DNA of 64,000 bases from NCBI RefSeq assembly GCF_020707265.1, contig NZ_JAJFEQ010000015.1, positions 1 through 64,000 of the forward strand, in the 5' to 3' direction. The position numbers were made by a program, and so were the translations under genes. Below the pieces are notes generated by a model that was given only the letters and a program-made list of their open reading frames with translations, ran no database searches and had not been told where the DNA came from. The stretch comes from Massilia sp. IC2-477 (lineage in GTDB: Bacteria; Pseudomonadota; Gammaproteobacteria; Burkholderiales; Burkholderiaceae_D). Shown piece by piece: positions 55,250-64,000 of the stretch; within the stretch, counting starts at the first letter, position 1; every line of letters starts with the position of its first letter.

Positions 55250-56860
55250 ATGAAGAGAGTGTTTTCAATGAACCGAATCGCAGCCGCGGTCCTGATCGCG
55301 TTTTCCGCCACTGGCGCGGTGTTTGCACAAGAAGCGGCGCCCGCTAGCGCAATCCAAGCGCCTGCCTACAACCTGAAAGCCGATGTCGAACGCGTCATGA
55401 AAGAATTCGACGTGCCCGGCATCGCCATTGCCGTGGTCAAGGACGGCAAGGTCCTGGCCGCCGAAGGCTTCGGCGTGCGCAAGCGCGGCGAGCCGGCGCC
55501 GGTCGACGGCAAGACCATCTTCGAGATCGCCTCGAACTCCAAGGCCTTCACCGCCGCCGCCCTGGCCATGCTGGTCGACCAGGGCAAGCTGGCCTGGGAT
55601 GACCCGGTGATCAAGCACCTCCCGGATTTCCGCATGTACGACGCCTACGTCACGGCCGAGATGACCATCCGCGACCTGCTGGTCCACCGTAGCGGCCTGG
55701 GACTGGGCGCGGGTGACCTGATGTGGTGGCCGACCACCAACTTCAGCACCGACGAGATCATCCACAACCTCCGCTACATCAAGCCGGCTACCAGCTTCCG
55801 TAGTGCTTACGCCTACGACAACCTGCTGTACATCGTCGCCGGCAAGATCATCGCCGCCAAGTCCGGTAAAAGCTGGGGCGAGACCATGCATGAGTGGATC
55901 CTGAAGCCAGTCGGCATGGCGAACACCACCACCAGCCTGGACGAGAACAAGCAGTTCGCCAACGTCTCGGCGCCGCACAGCAAGATCAACGGCAAGGCAG
56001 TGCCGGTGAAACCGATGCCGGTGGCGAACGCGGTCGGTGCGGTCGGCATCAACACCAATGCCGAGGACATCGCGCGCTGGATGCAGGTGCTGCTCGATAA
56101 CGGCAAGATCGGCGGGGATAAGCGCCTGTGGTCGGACAAGCAGGCGCGCGAGATGTGGACCGCGCAGACCCCGATGACCATCAGCACGCCGCGCCCGCCG
56201 CTGGCGGCCACCAGGCCGAACTTCTACGCCTACGGCCTGGGCTTCCAGCTGCGCGACTACCAGGGCAAGCTGGTCGCCATGCACGGCGGCGCGCTACAGG
56301 GTTTCTATACCCGCGTGCTGCTGGTGCCGGAAGCGAAGCTGGGCATCGCGATCTTCACCAACGCCGAAAGCGGCCCGTCGCTCAACGCGCTGCAGTACCG
56401 TCTGCTGGACCAGCACCTGGGTGCGGCGCCGACCGACTGGATCGGCCGCATCGCCGACATCGACCGCGAGAACCAGGCCAAGGAAGCGGCCCGCGTGAAG
56501 GGCGAGGCAGCTTCGCGCGCGGCGGCGTCGAAGCCCTCGCTGCCGCTGGCCTCGTATGAGGGAGAGTATGAGGATGTCTGGTACGGCAAGGCGAATATCA
56601 AGCGCGTCAACAACAAGCTGGTGCTGTCGTTTGCAAAGACGCCGGACCTGACGGGGGAGATGGAGCACTTCCAGCACGACACCTTCATCGTGCGCTGGAA
56701 GGAACGCAACTTCAACGCCGACGCCTACGTGACCTTCTCGCTGGACCACGACGGCAGCATCGAACGGGTGCGCATGAAGCCGGTGTCGACGGAGACGGAC
56801 TTCAGCTATGACTTCCAGGATTTGCTGTTTGTGCCGGTGAAGAAAGAGAAGAAGAGCTGA
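55250..56860 (+). CDS. Serine beta-lactamase-like / class C type hydrolase
   Basis: A 536-residue exported protein (signal peptide ending GAVFAQ) of the class C beta-lactamase/transpeptidase-like family (PF00144). The nucleophile motif SNSK is at S95-K98, the tyrosine motif is in AYAYDN, and MHGGALQGF fits the KTG-like position. A C-terminal beta domain of about 110 residues (ASYEGEYEDVWYGKANIK onward) is typical of the DUF3471-bearing esterase/peptidase members. It is probably not a clinical-type beta-lactamase. An in-frame ATG at 55268 is an alternative start. Confidence 0.88.
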   Translation: MKRVFSMNRIAAAVLIAFSATGAVFAQEAAPASAIQAPAYNLKADVERVMKEFDVPGIAIAVVKDGKVLAAEGFGVRKRGEPAPVDGKTIFEIASNSKAFTAAALAMLVDQGKLAWDDPVIKHLPDFRMYDAYVTAEMTIRDLLVHRSGLGLGAGDLMWWPTTNFSTDEIIHNLRYIKPATSFRSAYAYDNLLYIVAGKIIAAKSGKSWGETMHEWILKPVGMANTTTSLDENKQFANVSAPHSKINGKAVPVKPMPVANAVGAVGINTNAEDIARWMQVLLDNGKIGGDKRLWSDKQAREMWTAQTPMTISTPRPPLAATRPNFYAYGLGFQLRDYQGKLVAMHGGALQGFYTRVLLVPEAKLGIAIFTNAESGPSLNALQYRLLDQHLGAAPTDWIGRIADIDRENQAKEAARVKGEAASRAAASKPSLPLASYEGEYEDVWYGKANIKRVNNKLVLSFAKTPDLTGEMEHFQHDTFIVRWKERNFNADAYVTFSLDHDGSIERVRMKPVSTETDFSYDFQDLLFVPVKKEKKS

Positions 56861-56873
56861 TGTGAAGCTGGTT

Positions 56874-56954
56874 GCCCGCGTGGGCAGGAGACCGTAATCT
56901 GGTCCACAGGACCAGATTACCCCTACGTAGGGTGGGCGGGTTTCCCGCCCACGC
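56874..56954. repeat. Rearranged composite repeat, copy D, with an inserted palindrome
   Basis: A right-type unit GTAGGGTGGGCGG at 56927-56954 abuts a left-type unit (56874-56926) in the opposite orientation, so the two termini meet as the perfect palindrome CCCTACGTAGGG (56921-56932). The left unit carries an insert of 12-bp arms, GTAATCTGGTCC and GGACCAGATTAC, around ACA (56894-56920). It sits between convergent genes. Confidence 0.75.
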
Positions 56955-56969
56955 AGACACCGAAACGCC

Positions 56970-58541
56970 TTACTTCCCGCCCCACACCTTCATCATATCC
57001 TCCGACCCCTGCGTTCGAATCCCGTTATCCGACAGGATCCCTTCGGTCGCATCCAGCGCCGCCTTGCGCGGCAGGATCAGGTTCTCGCCGAAGCGCTGGT
57101 CGAACTTGAACACCACGAATTCATCCTTCAGGTCGCGCAGCACCGTCACCAGGTGGGCCAGGCTGCGGATCCTGGTGCCGTTCACCGATTCCACCACCGA
57201 GCCGAAGCGGTTGCTGTAGCCGGTCACCAGCTTGTGCGGGAAGAACGGGCCGCTGATCACCACCAGTTCCTCGCGCGCCGCATCGGGCGAATCGCCGCGC
57301 TGCGTCATCAGGGGGCTGTCGTTGAAGGCGTAGACGTTGGCCATCGGTGCGCTCGAGGCCAGGAAGGACAGGAACTCGTTGGTCGCGCGGGTGAACACCA
57401 CCGGGCCGTACACGAAGTAGGACGGGTAGCCGCCGTTCAGGTCCGGGATCAGGAGCGGACGCGGGCCGCTGGTCGGCACCTCGATCTTGACCGGTTTGCC
57501 GCCGCGGATGACCGTCATCGGCACCTTGCCGTTCTTCGCCAGCTGCTGGATGCGGTACTGGAAGCGCACGCGCAGGTTCGCGCCCAGCTTGACCATGCCC
57601 TGGTTGTCGATCGGGTATTCGCCGATGTGGGTGATGATGTCGCCTTCCTTCAGCGGCCAGCTGGCGTCCGTCTTGTACGGACGGTGCACCAGCGCGCCTT
57701 CCACCGACTTGTCGATCTTCAGGTACTGGCGCAGGGCCGGGTTTTCCAGCGTCTGCACGCTGTCGTGCAGCAGCGGCTTGCCGTCGTAGCGGCCATCGGC
57801 CACGTCTTTCAGGAACAGCTCGATCTCTTCGTTCGGGATCACGTAGCCGATGTTCTGGGCATTGGCCGCCATCGAGAAGGCCAGGCCGATCATCTTGTCG
57901 CCCGCGATCACCGGGCCGCCGCTGTTGCCCGGGTTGATCGGCGCGTCGATCTGGATGCGCAGGCCCGAGCTGAACGAGCCGTAGCCGACGAACTCCACGC
58001 GCGAGACGATGCCGCGGGTGGTCGACAGCGAGTTGCCGCCCACCGGGTAACCGTAGGCGAATACCGCTTCGCGTACGTCCGGCAGCACGGCGGCGCGCTG
58101 TACCGGCGGACGCTTGTCGAAGAAGGATGGATCGTCCAGTTCCAGCACGGCCAGGTCGAGGCCGCGCGCCAGCGCGATCACCTTGGCCGACACCTTGTCG
58201 CCCGACTGGCTGGCCTGCACCTCGACCTGGCTGGCATAGCCGACCACGTGGGCATTGGTCAGGATGCGCTTGCCCTCGATGATCACACCGGAGCCGGTCA
58301 CGTCGGCCGGCGACTGCTTGGACCAGGGCTTGTACGGGTCCGGACGGCGCACGGTGGCGAAGATCTTGACCACCGAATTCTCGATCGCCGGCAGGGCGGG
58401 CGCGGTGGTGGCGGAAGGCGTTGCGACGGCGGGTGACGGCGGGGTTCCCGGCGTCGGGCTTGGCGGCGGGGTGGTGTCTTGTGCGTGGACGAGGCCGGCC
58501 AGGGCGAATGCCACGGCGGCGGCGAGGCGTGCGGTTTTCAT
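56970..58541 (-). CDS. Exported Deg/HtrA-like S1C serine protease
   Basis: A 523-residue protein with a signal peptide ending GLVHAQ and a Pro/Thr/Ala-rich linker at about residues 22-50. The trypsin-like triad is H98 (TNAHVV), D129 (GLDLAVLEL) and S207 (INPGNSGGP). The 300 residues after it (VFTRATNEFLSFL, SVVESVNGTRIRSLAHLV) fit one PDZ-like domain followed by a second. The layout is like plant DEG9/DEG10 and their bacterial relatives. ATG 58541 follows AAGGAA; a longer frame has no support. It is likely a periplasmic quality-control protease. Confidence 0.9.
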   Translation of the reverse strand: MKTARLAAAVAFALAGLVHAQDTTPPPSPTPGTPPSPAVATPSATTAPALPAIENSVVKIFATVRRPDPYKPWSKQSPADVTGSGVIIEGKRILTNAHVVGYASQVEVQASQSGDKVSAKVIALARGLDLAVLELDDPSFFDKRPPVQRAAVLPDVREAVFAYGYPVGGNSLSTTRGIVSRVEFVGYGSFSSGLRIQIDAPINPGNSGGPVIAGDKMIGLAFSMAANAQNIGYVIPNEEIELFLKDVADGRYDGKPLLHDSVQTLENPALRQYLKIDKSVEGALVHRPYKTDASWPLKEGDIITHIGEYPIDNQGMVKLGANLRVRFQYRIQQLAKNGKVPMTVIRGGKPVKIEVPTSGPRPLLIPDLNGGYPSYFVYGPVVFTRATNEFLSFLASSAPMANVYAFNDSPLMTQRGDSPDAAREELVVISGPFFPHKLVTGYSNRFGSVVESVNGTRIRSLAHLVTVLRDLKDEFVVFKFDQRFGENLILPRKAALDATEGILSDNGIRTQGSEDMMKVWGGK

Positions 58542-58649
58542 GGGTTCCTTCGGTCGGTACAAATAAGCGAGTGGCAAGAATATACACGCTCGCCGCCGAA
58601 GGAAATACACAAAATTTCACGATGGGGGAGGGCGGCTCCCCCGCTGTGC

Positions 58650-59444
58650 TTACTGCTTGACGAACTTGAGCGTCATGCGGTCGCTCTCGCCGATCGCCAT
58701 GTACTTCTCGCGGTCCTTGTCCTTGTTGGCCAGTACTGGCGGCAGGGTCCATACACCCTTCTCGTGATCGGCCTTGTCCTTCGGGTTGGCGTTCACTTCC
58801 GACTTGCCCGCCAGCTTGAAGCCCTGGCCTTCCACCAGCTTGATCACCCAGGCTTCATGCACATAGCCGCTCGAGGCCTTGGCGTCCTGCGTCATCGCTG
58901 CCGGCAGGCGGTGGTCGACGATGCCCAGCACGCCGCCCGGTTTCAGGACCTTGTGGATTTCCTTGAAGGTGTTCTTCAGGGCGTCTTCGCCGTTGCCGAC
59001 CCAGTTGTGCAGGTTGCGGAAGGTGAGCACCATGTCGACGCTGTTCGGAGCCGCGATCTGGTAGGTGGCCGGCGGTTCAAACACGGCTGGGACCACCTTG
59101 TCGTAGAGGGCCGGGGCCGCATCGAACTTCGCCTTGAGCGCCATACCGCCGCGCTTTTCCGGCACGAAGGCCTGGCCCGCTGCGATCAGCTTGCCGTTCT
59201 GGCGCAGGTAGGGCGCCAGGATCTCGGTATACCAGCCGCCGCCCGGCGCCAGCTCCACCACCGTCATGTTCGGTTTGATACCGAAGAAAGTCAGGGTTTC
59301 GTAGGGGTGGCGCGCGGCGTCGCGGGCCTTGTTGGCGGCGCTGCGGTGTTCGCCCGCGATGGCGGCTTTCAGGGCATCGTCGGCCTGTGCTGCGCCGCCG
59401 AACAGGGTCGCGGCGATGCCAGCGGCCAGGATCAGTCGTTTCAT
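58650..59444 (-). CDS. Exported SAM-dependent methyltransferase-fold protein
   Basis: A 264-residue protein with a clear signal peptide (MKRLILAAGIAATLFGGAAQA). The mature part is a class I methyltransferase: motif I VVELAPGGGWYTEILAPYL at residues 62-80, then DMVLTFRNLHNW and LKPGGVLGIVDHR. S-adenosylmethionine is not known in the periplasm, so the export signal is odd; COG4798-type proteins share the feature. It could use another cofactor or act before export. It lies 108 bases upstream of the Deg-type gene on the same strand. Function is unknown. Confidence 0.8.
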   Translation of the reverse strand: MKRLILAAGIAATLFGGAAQADDALKAAIAGEHRSAANKARDAARHPYETLTFFGIKPNMTVVELAPGGGWYTEILAPYLRQNGKLIAAGQAFVPEKRGGMALKAKFDAAPALYDKVVPAVFEPPATYQIAAPNSVDMVLTFRNLHNWVGNGEDALKNTFKEIHKVLKPGGVLGIVDHRLPAAMTQDAKASSGYVHEAWVIKLVEGQGFKLAGKSEVNANPKDKADHEKGVWTLPPVLANKDKDREKYMAIGESDRMTLKFVKQ

Positions 59445-59521
59445 CGGTTCGAGGTCTCCATGGTGATTGTGCGCGGACGGGCGGAACGCCGCCGCCGCGC
59501 TGATGATCGGTCAGGCTTTGC

Positions 59522-59626
59522 GGACAGTCAAGCGTTCGTCGCATATGCATATATCAGTCGTCGAGCTGTCCAGACAAGTGTCCGCCTTGGATGCCCGGAC
59601 AGGTGTCCGGACACTTTGCGCGGACA
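59522..59626. promoter_or_regulatory. Cluster of TGTCC/GGACA half-sites upstream of tldD
   Basis: Half-sites lie at 59522, 59567 (as TGTCCAGACA), 59579, 59597, 59604 (within the palindrome GTGTCCGGACAC) and 59622. They fall in the 392-base gap between the methyltransferase and the first tldD gene, which has no coding frame. A TTGACA at 59663-59668 with a weak -10 lies just downstream, so the cluster is well placed for control of the tldD transcript. Confidence 0.5.
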
Positions 59627-59836
59627 GCGGACGTCCACGAAAACAAACACTTGGAAAATGCTTTGACATGGCACAACAATTGCCTATTCAAAACGTCAAG
59701 TTACTGCTAAGGTTGGCAAGTTTGCCGAGGCCGCATCCAGCCCGGCAAAGACCCTTCATTGCGCCGTAAATACAAGAGCGGGCCGTGTTGTTGACTGGAC
59801 CGCTGCCCCAGAAACAGGTTGATTTCAGGAGACACG

Positions 59837-61471
<1,635 letters not shown>

Positions 61472-61484
61472 GGAAGGGACCTTC

Positions 61485-62819
61485 ATGAGCATCCTGACCC
61501 AAGACCAGACCAAGCGCATCACCGAGCGCGTGCTGTCGCTGTCGAAGGCCGACGAGTGCATCGTCGACATCAGCGGCAGCCGCATCGGCAACATCCGCTT
61601 CGCGCGCAATGCCGTGTCGACCGCCGGATTCGCCGACGACACCCGCATCCAGGTGCAGGTCGCCTTTGGCAAGCGCCAGGGCACCGCCACCATCAACGAG
61701 TTCGACGACAAGTCGCTCGAGCGCGCCGTGCGCCGCGCCGAAGACCTGGCGCGCCTGGCGCCGGAGAACCCGGAGTTCATGCCGGCGATCGGCAAGTCCG
61801 CGTTCAAGCCGTCCGAGACTTTCTTCCAGCGCACCGCCGACATCGACCCGGAATTCCGCGCCCAGGCCGCCGCCTATGCGATGGAAGCCTGCCGCAAGAA
61901 GGGCCTGGTCGCCGCCGGCTTCTTTACCGACCGCGCCTCGTTCCAGAGCGTGGCCAACTCGAACGGCCTGTTCGGCCACCAGGTCGCGACCTCGCTCGAC
62001 TTCACCTGCACCGTGCGGACCGAAGACGGCCGCGGCTCGGGCTGGGTCAAGCGCTCGGCGCGCGATGTGGCCAGGTTTGACGCCCGTGAGGCCGCCGACG
62101 TCGCCATCGAAAAGGCGCTGCGTTCGGTGGACGCCAAGGCGATCGAGCCGGGCCGCTACACCGTCGTGATGGAACCGGCCGCCACCAGCGACCTCCTGAC
62201 CTTCATGCTGGGCGGCTTCAACGCCCGCATGGCCGACGAGGGGCGCAGCTTCCTGTCGAAGCAGGGCGGCAAGAACCGCCTGGGCGACAAGCTGTTCGAC
62301 CAGCAGGTCAACATCTGGTCCGACCCGTGGGACAAGGACGTGCCGGTGCTGCCGTGGGACAGCGACATGCTGCCGCGCGAGCGCCTGCAACTGGTGAAGG
62401 ACGGCCGCATCAATGCGCTGAACTACTCGCAGTACTGGGCCAAGCAGAAAGGCCAGCGCGCCATCGGCCGTGCCGGCAACGTCATCATGGCCGGCACTGA
62501 CCGCACGACCGAAGAGCTGATCGCCAGCACCAAGAAGGGCGTGCTGGTAACCCGCACCTGGTACATCCGCATGGTTGACCCGCAGTCGGTGCTGCTGACC
62601 GGCCTGACGCGCGACGGCACCTTCTACATCGAGAACGGCAAGGTCAAGCACCCGATCAAGAACTTCCGCTTCAACGAGAGCCCGGTGACCATGCTGAACA
62701 ACATCGAGGAGATCGGCAAGCCGGTGGTGATCGGTGGCGACGAGGCGAACTACTCGATGCTGATCCCGTCGATGAAGGTGCGCGATTTCAACTTCACCTC
62801 TCTCTCGGATGCCGTCTAA
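61485..62819 (+). CDS. TldE/PmbA-like subunit without signal peptide
   Basis: A 444-residue TldD/PmbA-family protein that lacks HExxxH, as expected for TldE, the non-catalytic partner. The N-terminal domain (SRIGNIRFARNAVSTAGFAD) and C-terminal domain (RAGNVIMAGTDRTTEELIAS, FRFNESPVTMLNNIEEIG) are typical. There is no signal peptide or twin-arginine motif. The gene starts 14 bases after the first tldD. If a complex forms, it might be carried out with the Tat-bearing TldD, since Tat exports folded complexes. That is an inference. Confidence 0.85.
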   Translation: MSILTQDQTKRITERVLSLSKADECIVDISGSRIGNIRFARNAVSTAGFADDTRIQVQVAFGKRQGTATINEFDDKSLERAVRRAEDLARLAPENPEFMPAIGKSAFKPSETFFQRTADIDPEFRAQAAAYAMEACRKKGLVAAGFFTDRASFQSVANSNGLFGHQVATSLDFTCTVRTEDGRGSGWVKRSARDVARFDAREAADVAIEKALRSVDAKAIEPGRYTVVMEPAATSDLLTFMLGGFNARMADEGRSFLSKQGGKNRLGDKLFDQQVNIWSDPWDKDVPVLPWDSDMLPRERLQLVKDGRINALNYSQYWAKQKGQRAIGRAGNVIMAGTDRTTEELIASTKKGVLVTRTWYIRMVDPQSVLLTGLTRDGTFYIENGKVKHPIKNFRFNESPVTMLNNIEEIGKPVVIGGDEANYSMLIPSMKVRDFNFTSLSDAV

Positions 62820-62825
62820 ATAATC

Positions 62826-62981
62826 GTAGGGTGGGCGGGGGAATTTAGTCCAGTGGACTAAATTCCCGCCCACGCGGTGATACGTAGCGGCCCCGCTCCC
62901 GAGCGTGGTGATCTCGCTGCCGACTATCGCCGCGTGGGGTGACCTGGTCCAGTGGACCAGATCACGAGCCGCCCACCCTAC
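62826..62981. repeat. 156-bp composite inverted repeat, copy E, with nested palindromes in both arms
   Basis: The ends are GTAGGGTGGGCGG (62826-62838) and GCCCACCCTAC (to 62981). In the left arm, 13-bp arms GGAATTTAGTCCA and TGGACTAAATTCC (62840-62866, centre G) replace the usual short loop. In the right arm, GTGACCTGGTCCA and TGGACCAGATCAC (62939-62965, centre G, one mismatch) do the same. It lies between the tldE-type gene and the second tldD-type gene. Confidence 0.82.
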
Positions 62982-63003
62982 GGACCCCATACGGAAAACT
63001 TAA

Positions 63004-64000
63004 ATGGAACGTCGTAAATTCCTCCAGATCGGCGCCGGCACTGCCGGCGCCATGCTCGTCCCGGTCTTCGGCAATGCCATCGCCGCCGACGAGCTGATGG
63101 CCGCCATGCCGCGCAGCGCCAAGAAGGCGCTGGCCGACATTGCGCTGAACGCCGCCACCCAGGCCGGCGCGTCCTATTGCGATGTGCGCATTGGCCGCTA
63201 CCTGAACCAGTTCATCACCACCCGCGACCTGAACGTCGAGAACATCAGCAACACCGAGTCGAGCGGCGTCGGCGTGCGCGTGATCGCGGGCGGCGCGTAC
63301 GGCTTCGCGTCGACCAACGACATGAGCCCGGACGGCATCGCCAACGCGGCGCGCCAGGCGGTGGCGATTGCCAAGGCCAATGCCAAGCTGCAGAGCGAGC
63401 CGGTGCGCCTGGCGCCGGTCAAGGGCGTGGGCGAGGTGGCCTGGACCACCCCGATGAAGAAGGACTGGCGCAGCATCCCGGTCAAGGACAAGGCCGACAT
63501 GCTGATCGCCGCCAACAAGGCGGGCATGGATGCCGGCGCGACCTTCATGACCGCATCGCTGTTCCAGATCAACCAGCAGAAGTACTTCGCTTCCACCGAC
63601 GGCTCCTACATCGACCAGGACATCCACCGCCTGTGGGCCCCGATCAATGCGACCGCCGTCGACAAGGCGAGCGGCAAGTTCCGCTCGCGCGCAGGCCTCT
63701 CCTCGCCGGTGAGCATGGGCTACGAGTACTTCGATGCCAAGGCCAGCGACAAGGTGCAGGCCGCGGGCGGCGTGACCACGCTGTACACCAACTCTTATGA
63801 CATCGTCGAAGACGCCCGTTTGTCGGGCAAGCAGGCGCGCGAAAAGCTGACTGCCAAGTCGGTCGAGCCGGGCAAGTACGACTTGGTGCTGAGCCCCGAA
63901 CACCTGTTCCTCACCATCCACGAAAACGTCGGACACCCGACGGAACTGGACCGCGTGCTCGGCTACGAAGCCAACTACGCCGGCACCAGCTTCGCCGGCC
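63004..64000 (+). CDS. Second TldD-type protease with Tat-type signal (runs off the window)
   Basis: The first 332 residues of a close paralogue of the protein at 59837. The signal MERRKFLQIGAGTAGAMLV, ending near AIAA, is again a twin-arginine type (RRKFL). The zinc motif HENVGH is present at the window edge. Residues 60-100 and 305-330 are nearly identical to the first copy. A stretch of 84 bases (63913-63996 with 60743-60826) is identical, silent sites included. The tandem arrangement suggests duplication, and shared identity suggests later gene conversion. Confidence 0.88.
   Translation, partial: MERRKFLQIGAGTAGAMLVPVFGNAIAADELMAAMPRSAKKALADIALNAATQAGASYCDVRIGRYLNQFITTRDLNVENISNTESSGVGVRVIAGGAYGFASTNDMSPDGIANAARQAVAIAKANAKLQSEPVRLAPVKGVGEVAWTTPMKKDWRSIPVKDKADMLIAANKAGMDAGATFMTASLFQINQQKYFASTDGSYIDQDIHRLWAPINATAVDKASGKFRSRAGLSSPVSMGYEYFDAKASDKVQAAGGVTTLYTNSYDIVEDARLSGKQAREKLTAKSVEPGKYDLVLSPEHLFLTIHENVGHPTELDRVLGYEANYAGTSFAG

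Noticed and set aside
62826..62981. Insertion sequence or attachment site
   Set aside because: No transposase or integrase gene and no target duplication flank it; better described as a non-coding repeat.

Overview
This is a GC-rich chromosomal window from a betaproteobacterium, most likely Oxalobacteraceae of the Massilia/Telluria type. That placement is an inference from the order tuf - tRNA-Trp - secE - nusG - rplKAJL - rpoBC, the protein sequences, PEP-CTERM proteins and many secreted peptidases. No IS element, prophage, integrase or CRISPR array was seen.

Layout. 1-12.8 kb is the conserved translation/transcription block: the 3' end of tuf, tRNA-Trp behind a clear sigma-70 promoter, secE, nusG, rplK, rplA, rplJ, rplL, rpoB and rpoC, closed by a strong terminator. 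12.9-22.3 kb is mixed: a PhyH-type dioxygenase, a small Cys-rich secreted protein with a mirror-symmetric cysteine pattern, a hybrid sensor kinase, a LuxR-type regulator, a PEP-CTERM protein, sodC, a second PEP-CTERM-like protein, a MarR regulator divergent from a bestrophin channel, and an alpha/beta hydrolase. 22.4-27.2 kb has an M28 peptidase, a membrane M28 homologue that lacks a metal ligand, and tonB. 27.5-32.3 kb is a tightly overlapping response regulator - substrate-binding protein - histidine kinase unit followed by an M14 carboxypeptidase. 32.4-35.3 kb is a LytS/LytTR two-component pair overlapping an OafA-like acyltransferase. 35.3-39.5 kb has a SnoaL-like protein, a DUF885 hydrolase, a LivK-type binding protein and an Lrp regulator. 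39.7-52.6 kb has a desulfurase-rhodanese fusion, a 2693-residue cyclic-glucan-synthase homologue with altered catalytic motifs coupled to an outer-membrane channel, and a PHP-type hydrolase. 52.7-64 kb has a TMEM165-type cation exchanger, an M1 aminopeptidase, a serine beta-lactamase-like hydrolase, a Deg-type protease, an exported methyltransferase, and a tldD - tldE - tldD paralogue cluster in which both TldD proteins carry Tat-type signals.

Two dispersed repeat families mark the intergenic spaces. One is a short REP-like palindrome, found at rplA-rplJ, rpoB-rpoC and near 32.3 kb. The other is a composite inverted repeat of about 110 bp with GTAGGGTGGGCGG ends, five copies, mostly at gene 3' ends. 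In two of these copies a further covarying palindrome sits inside the hairpin. The most unusual items are the giant degenerate glucan synthase, the nested palindromes, the Tat-type TldD/TldE cluster and the desulfurase fusion.
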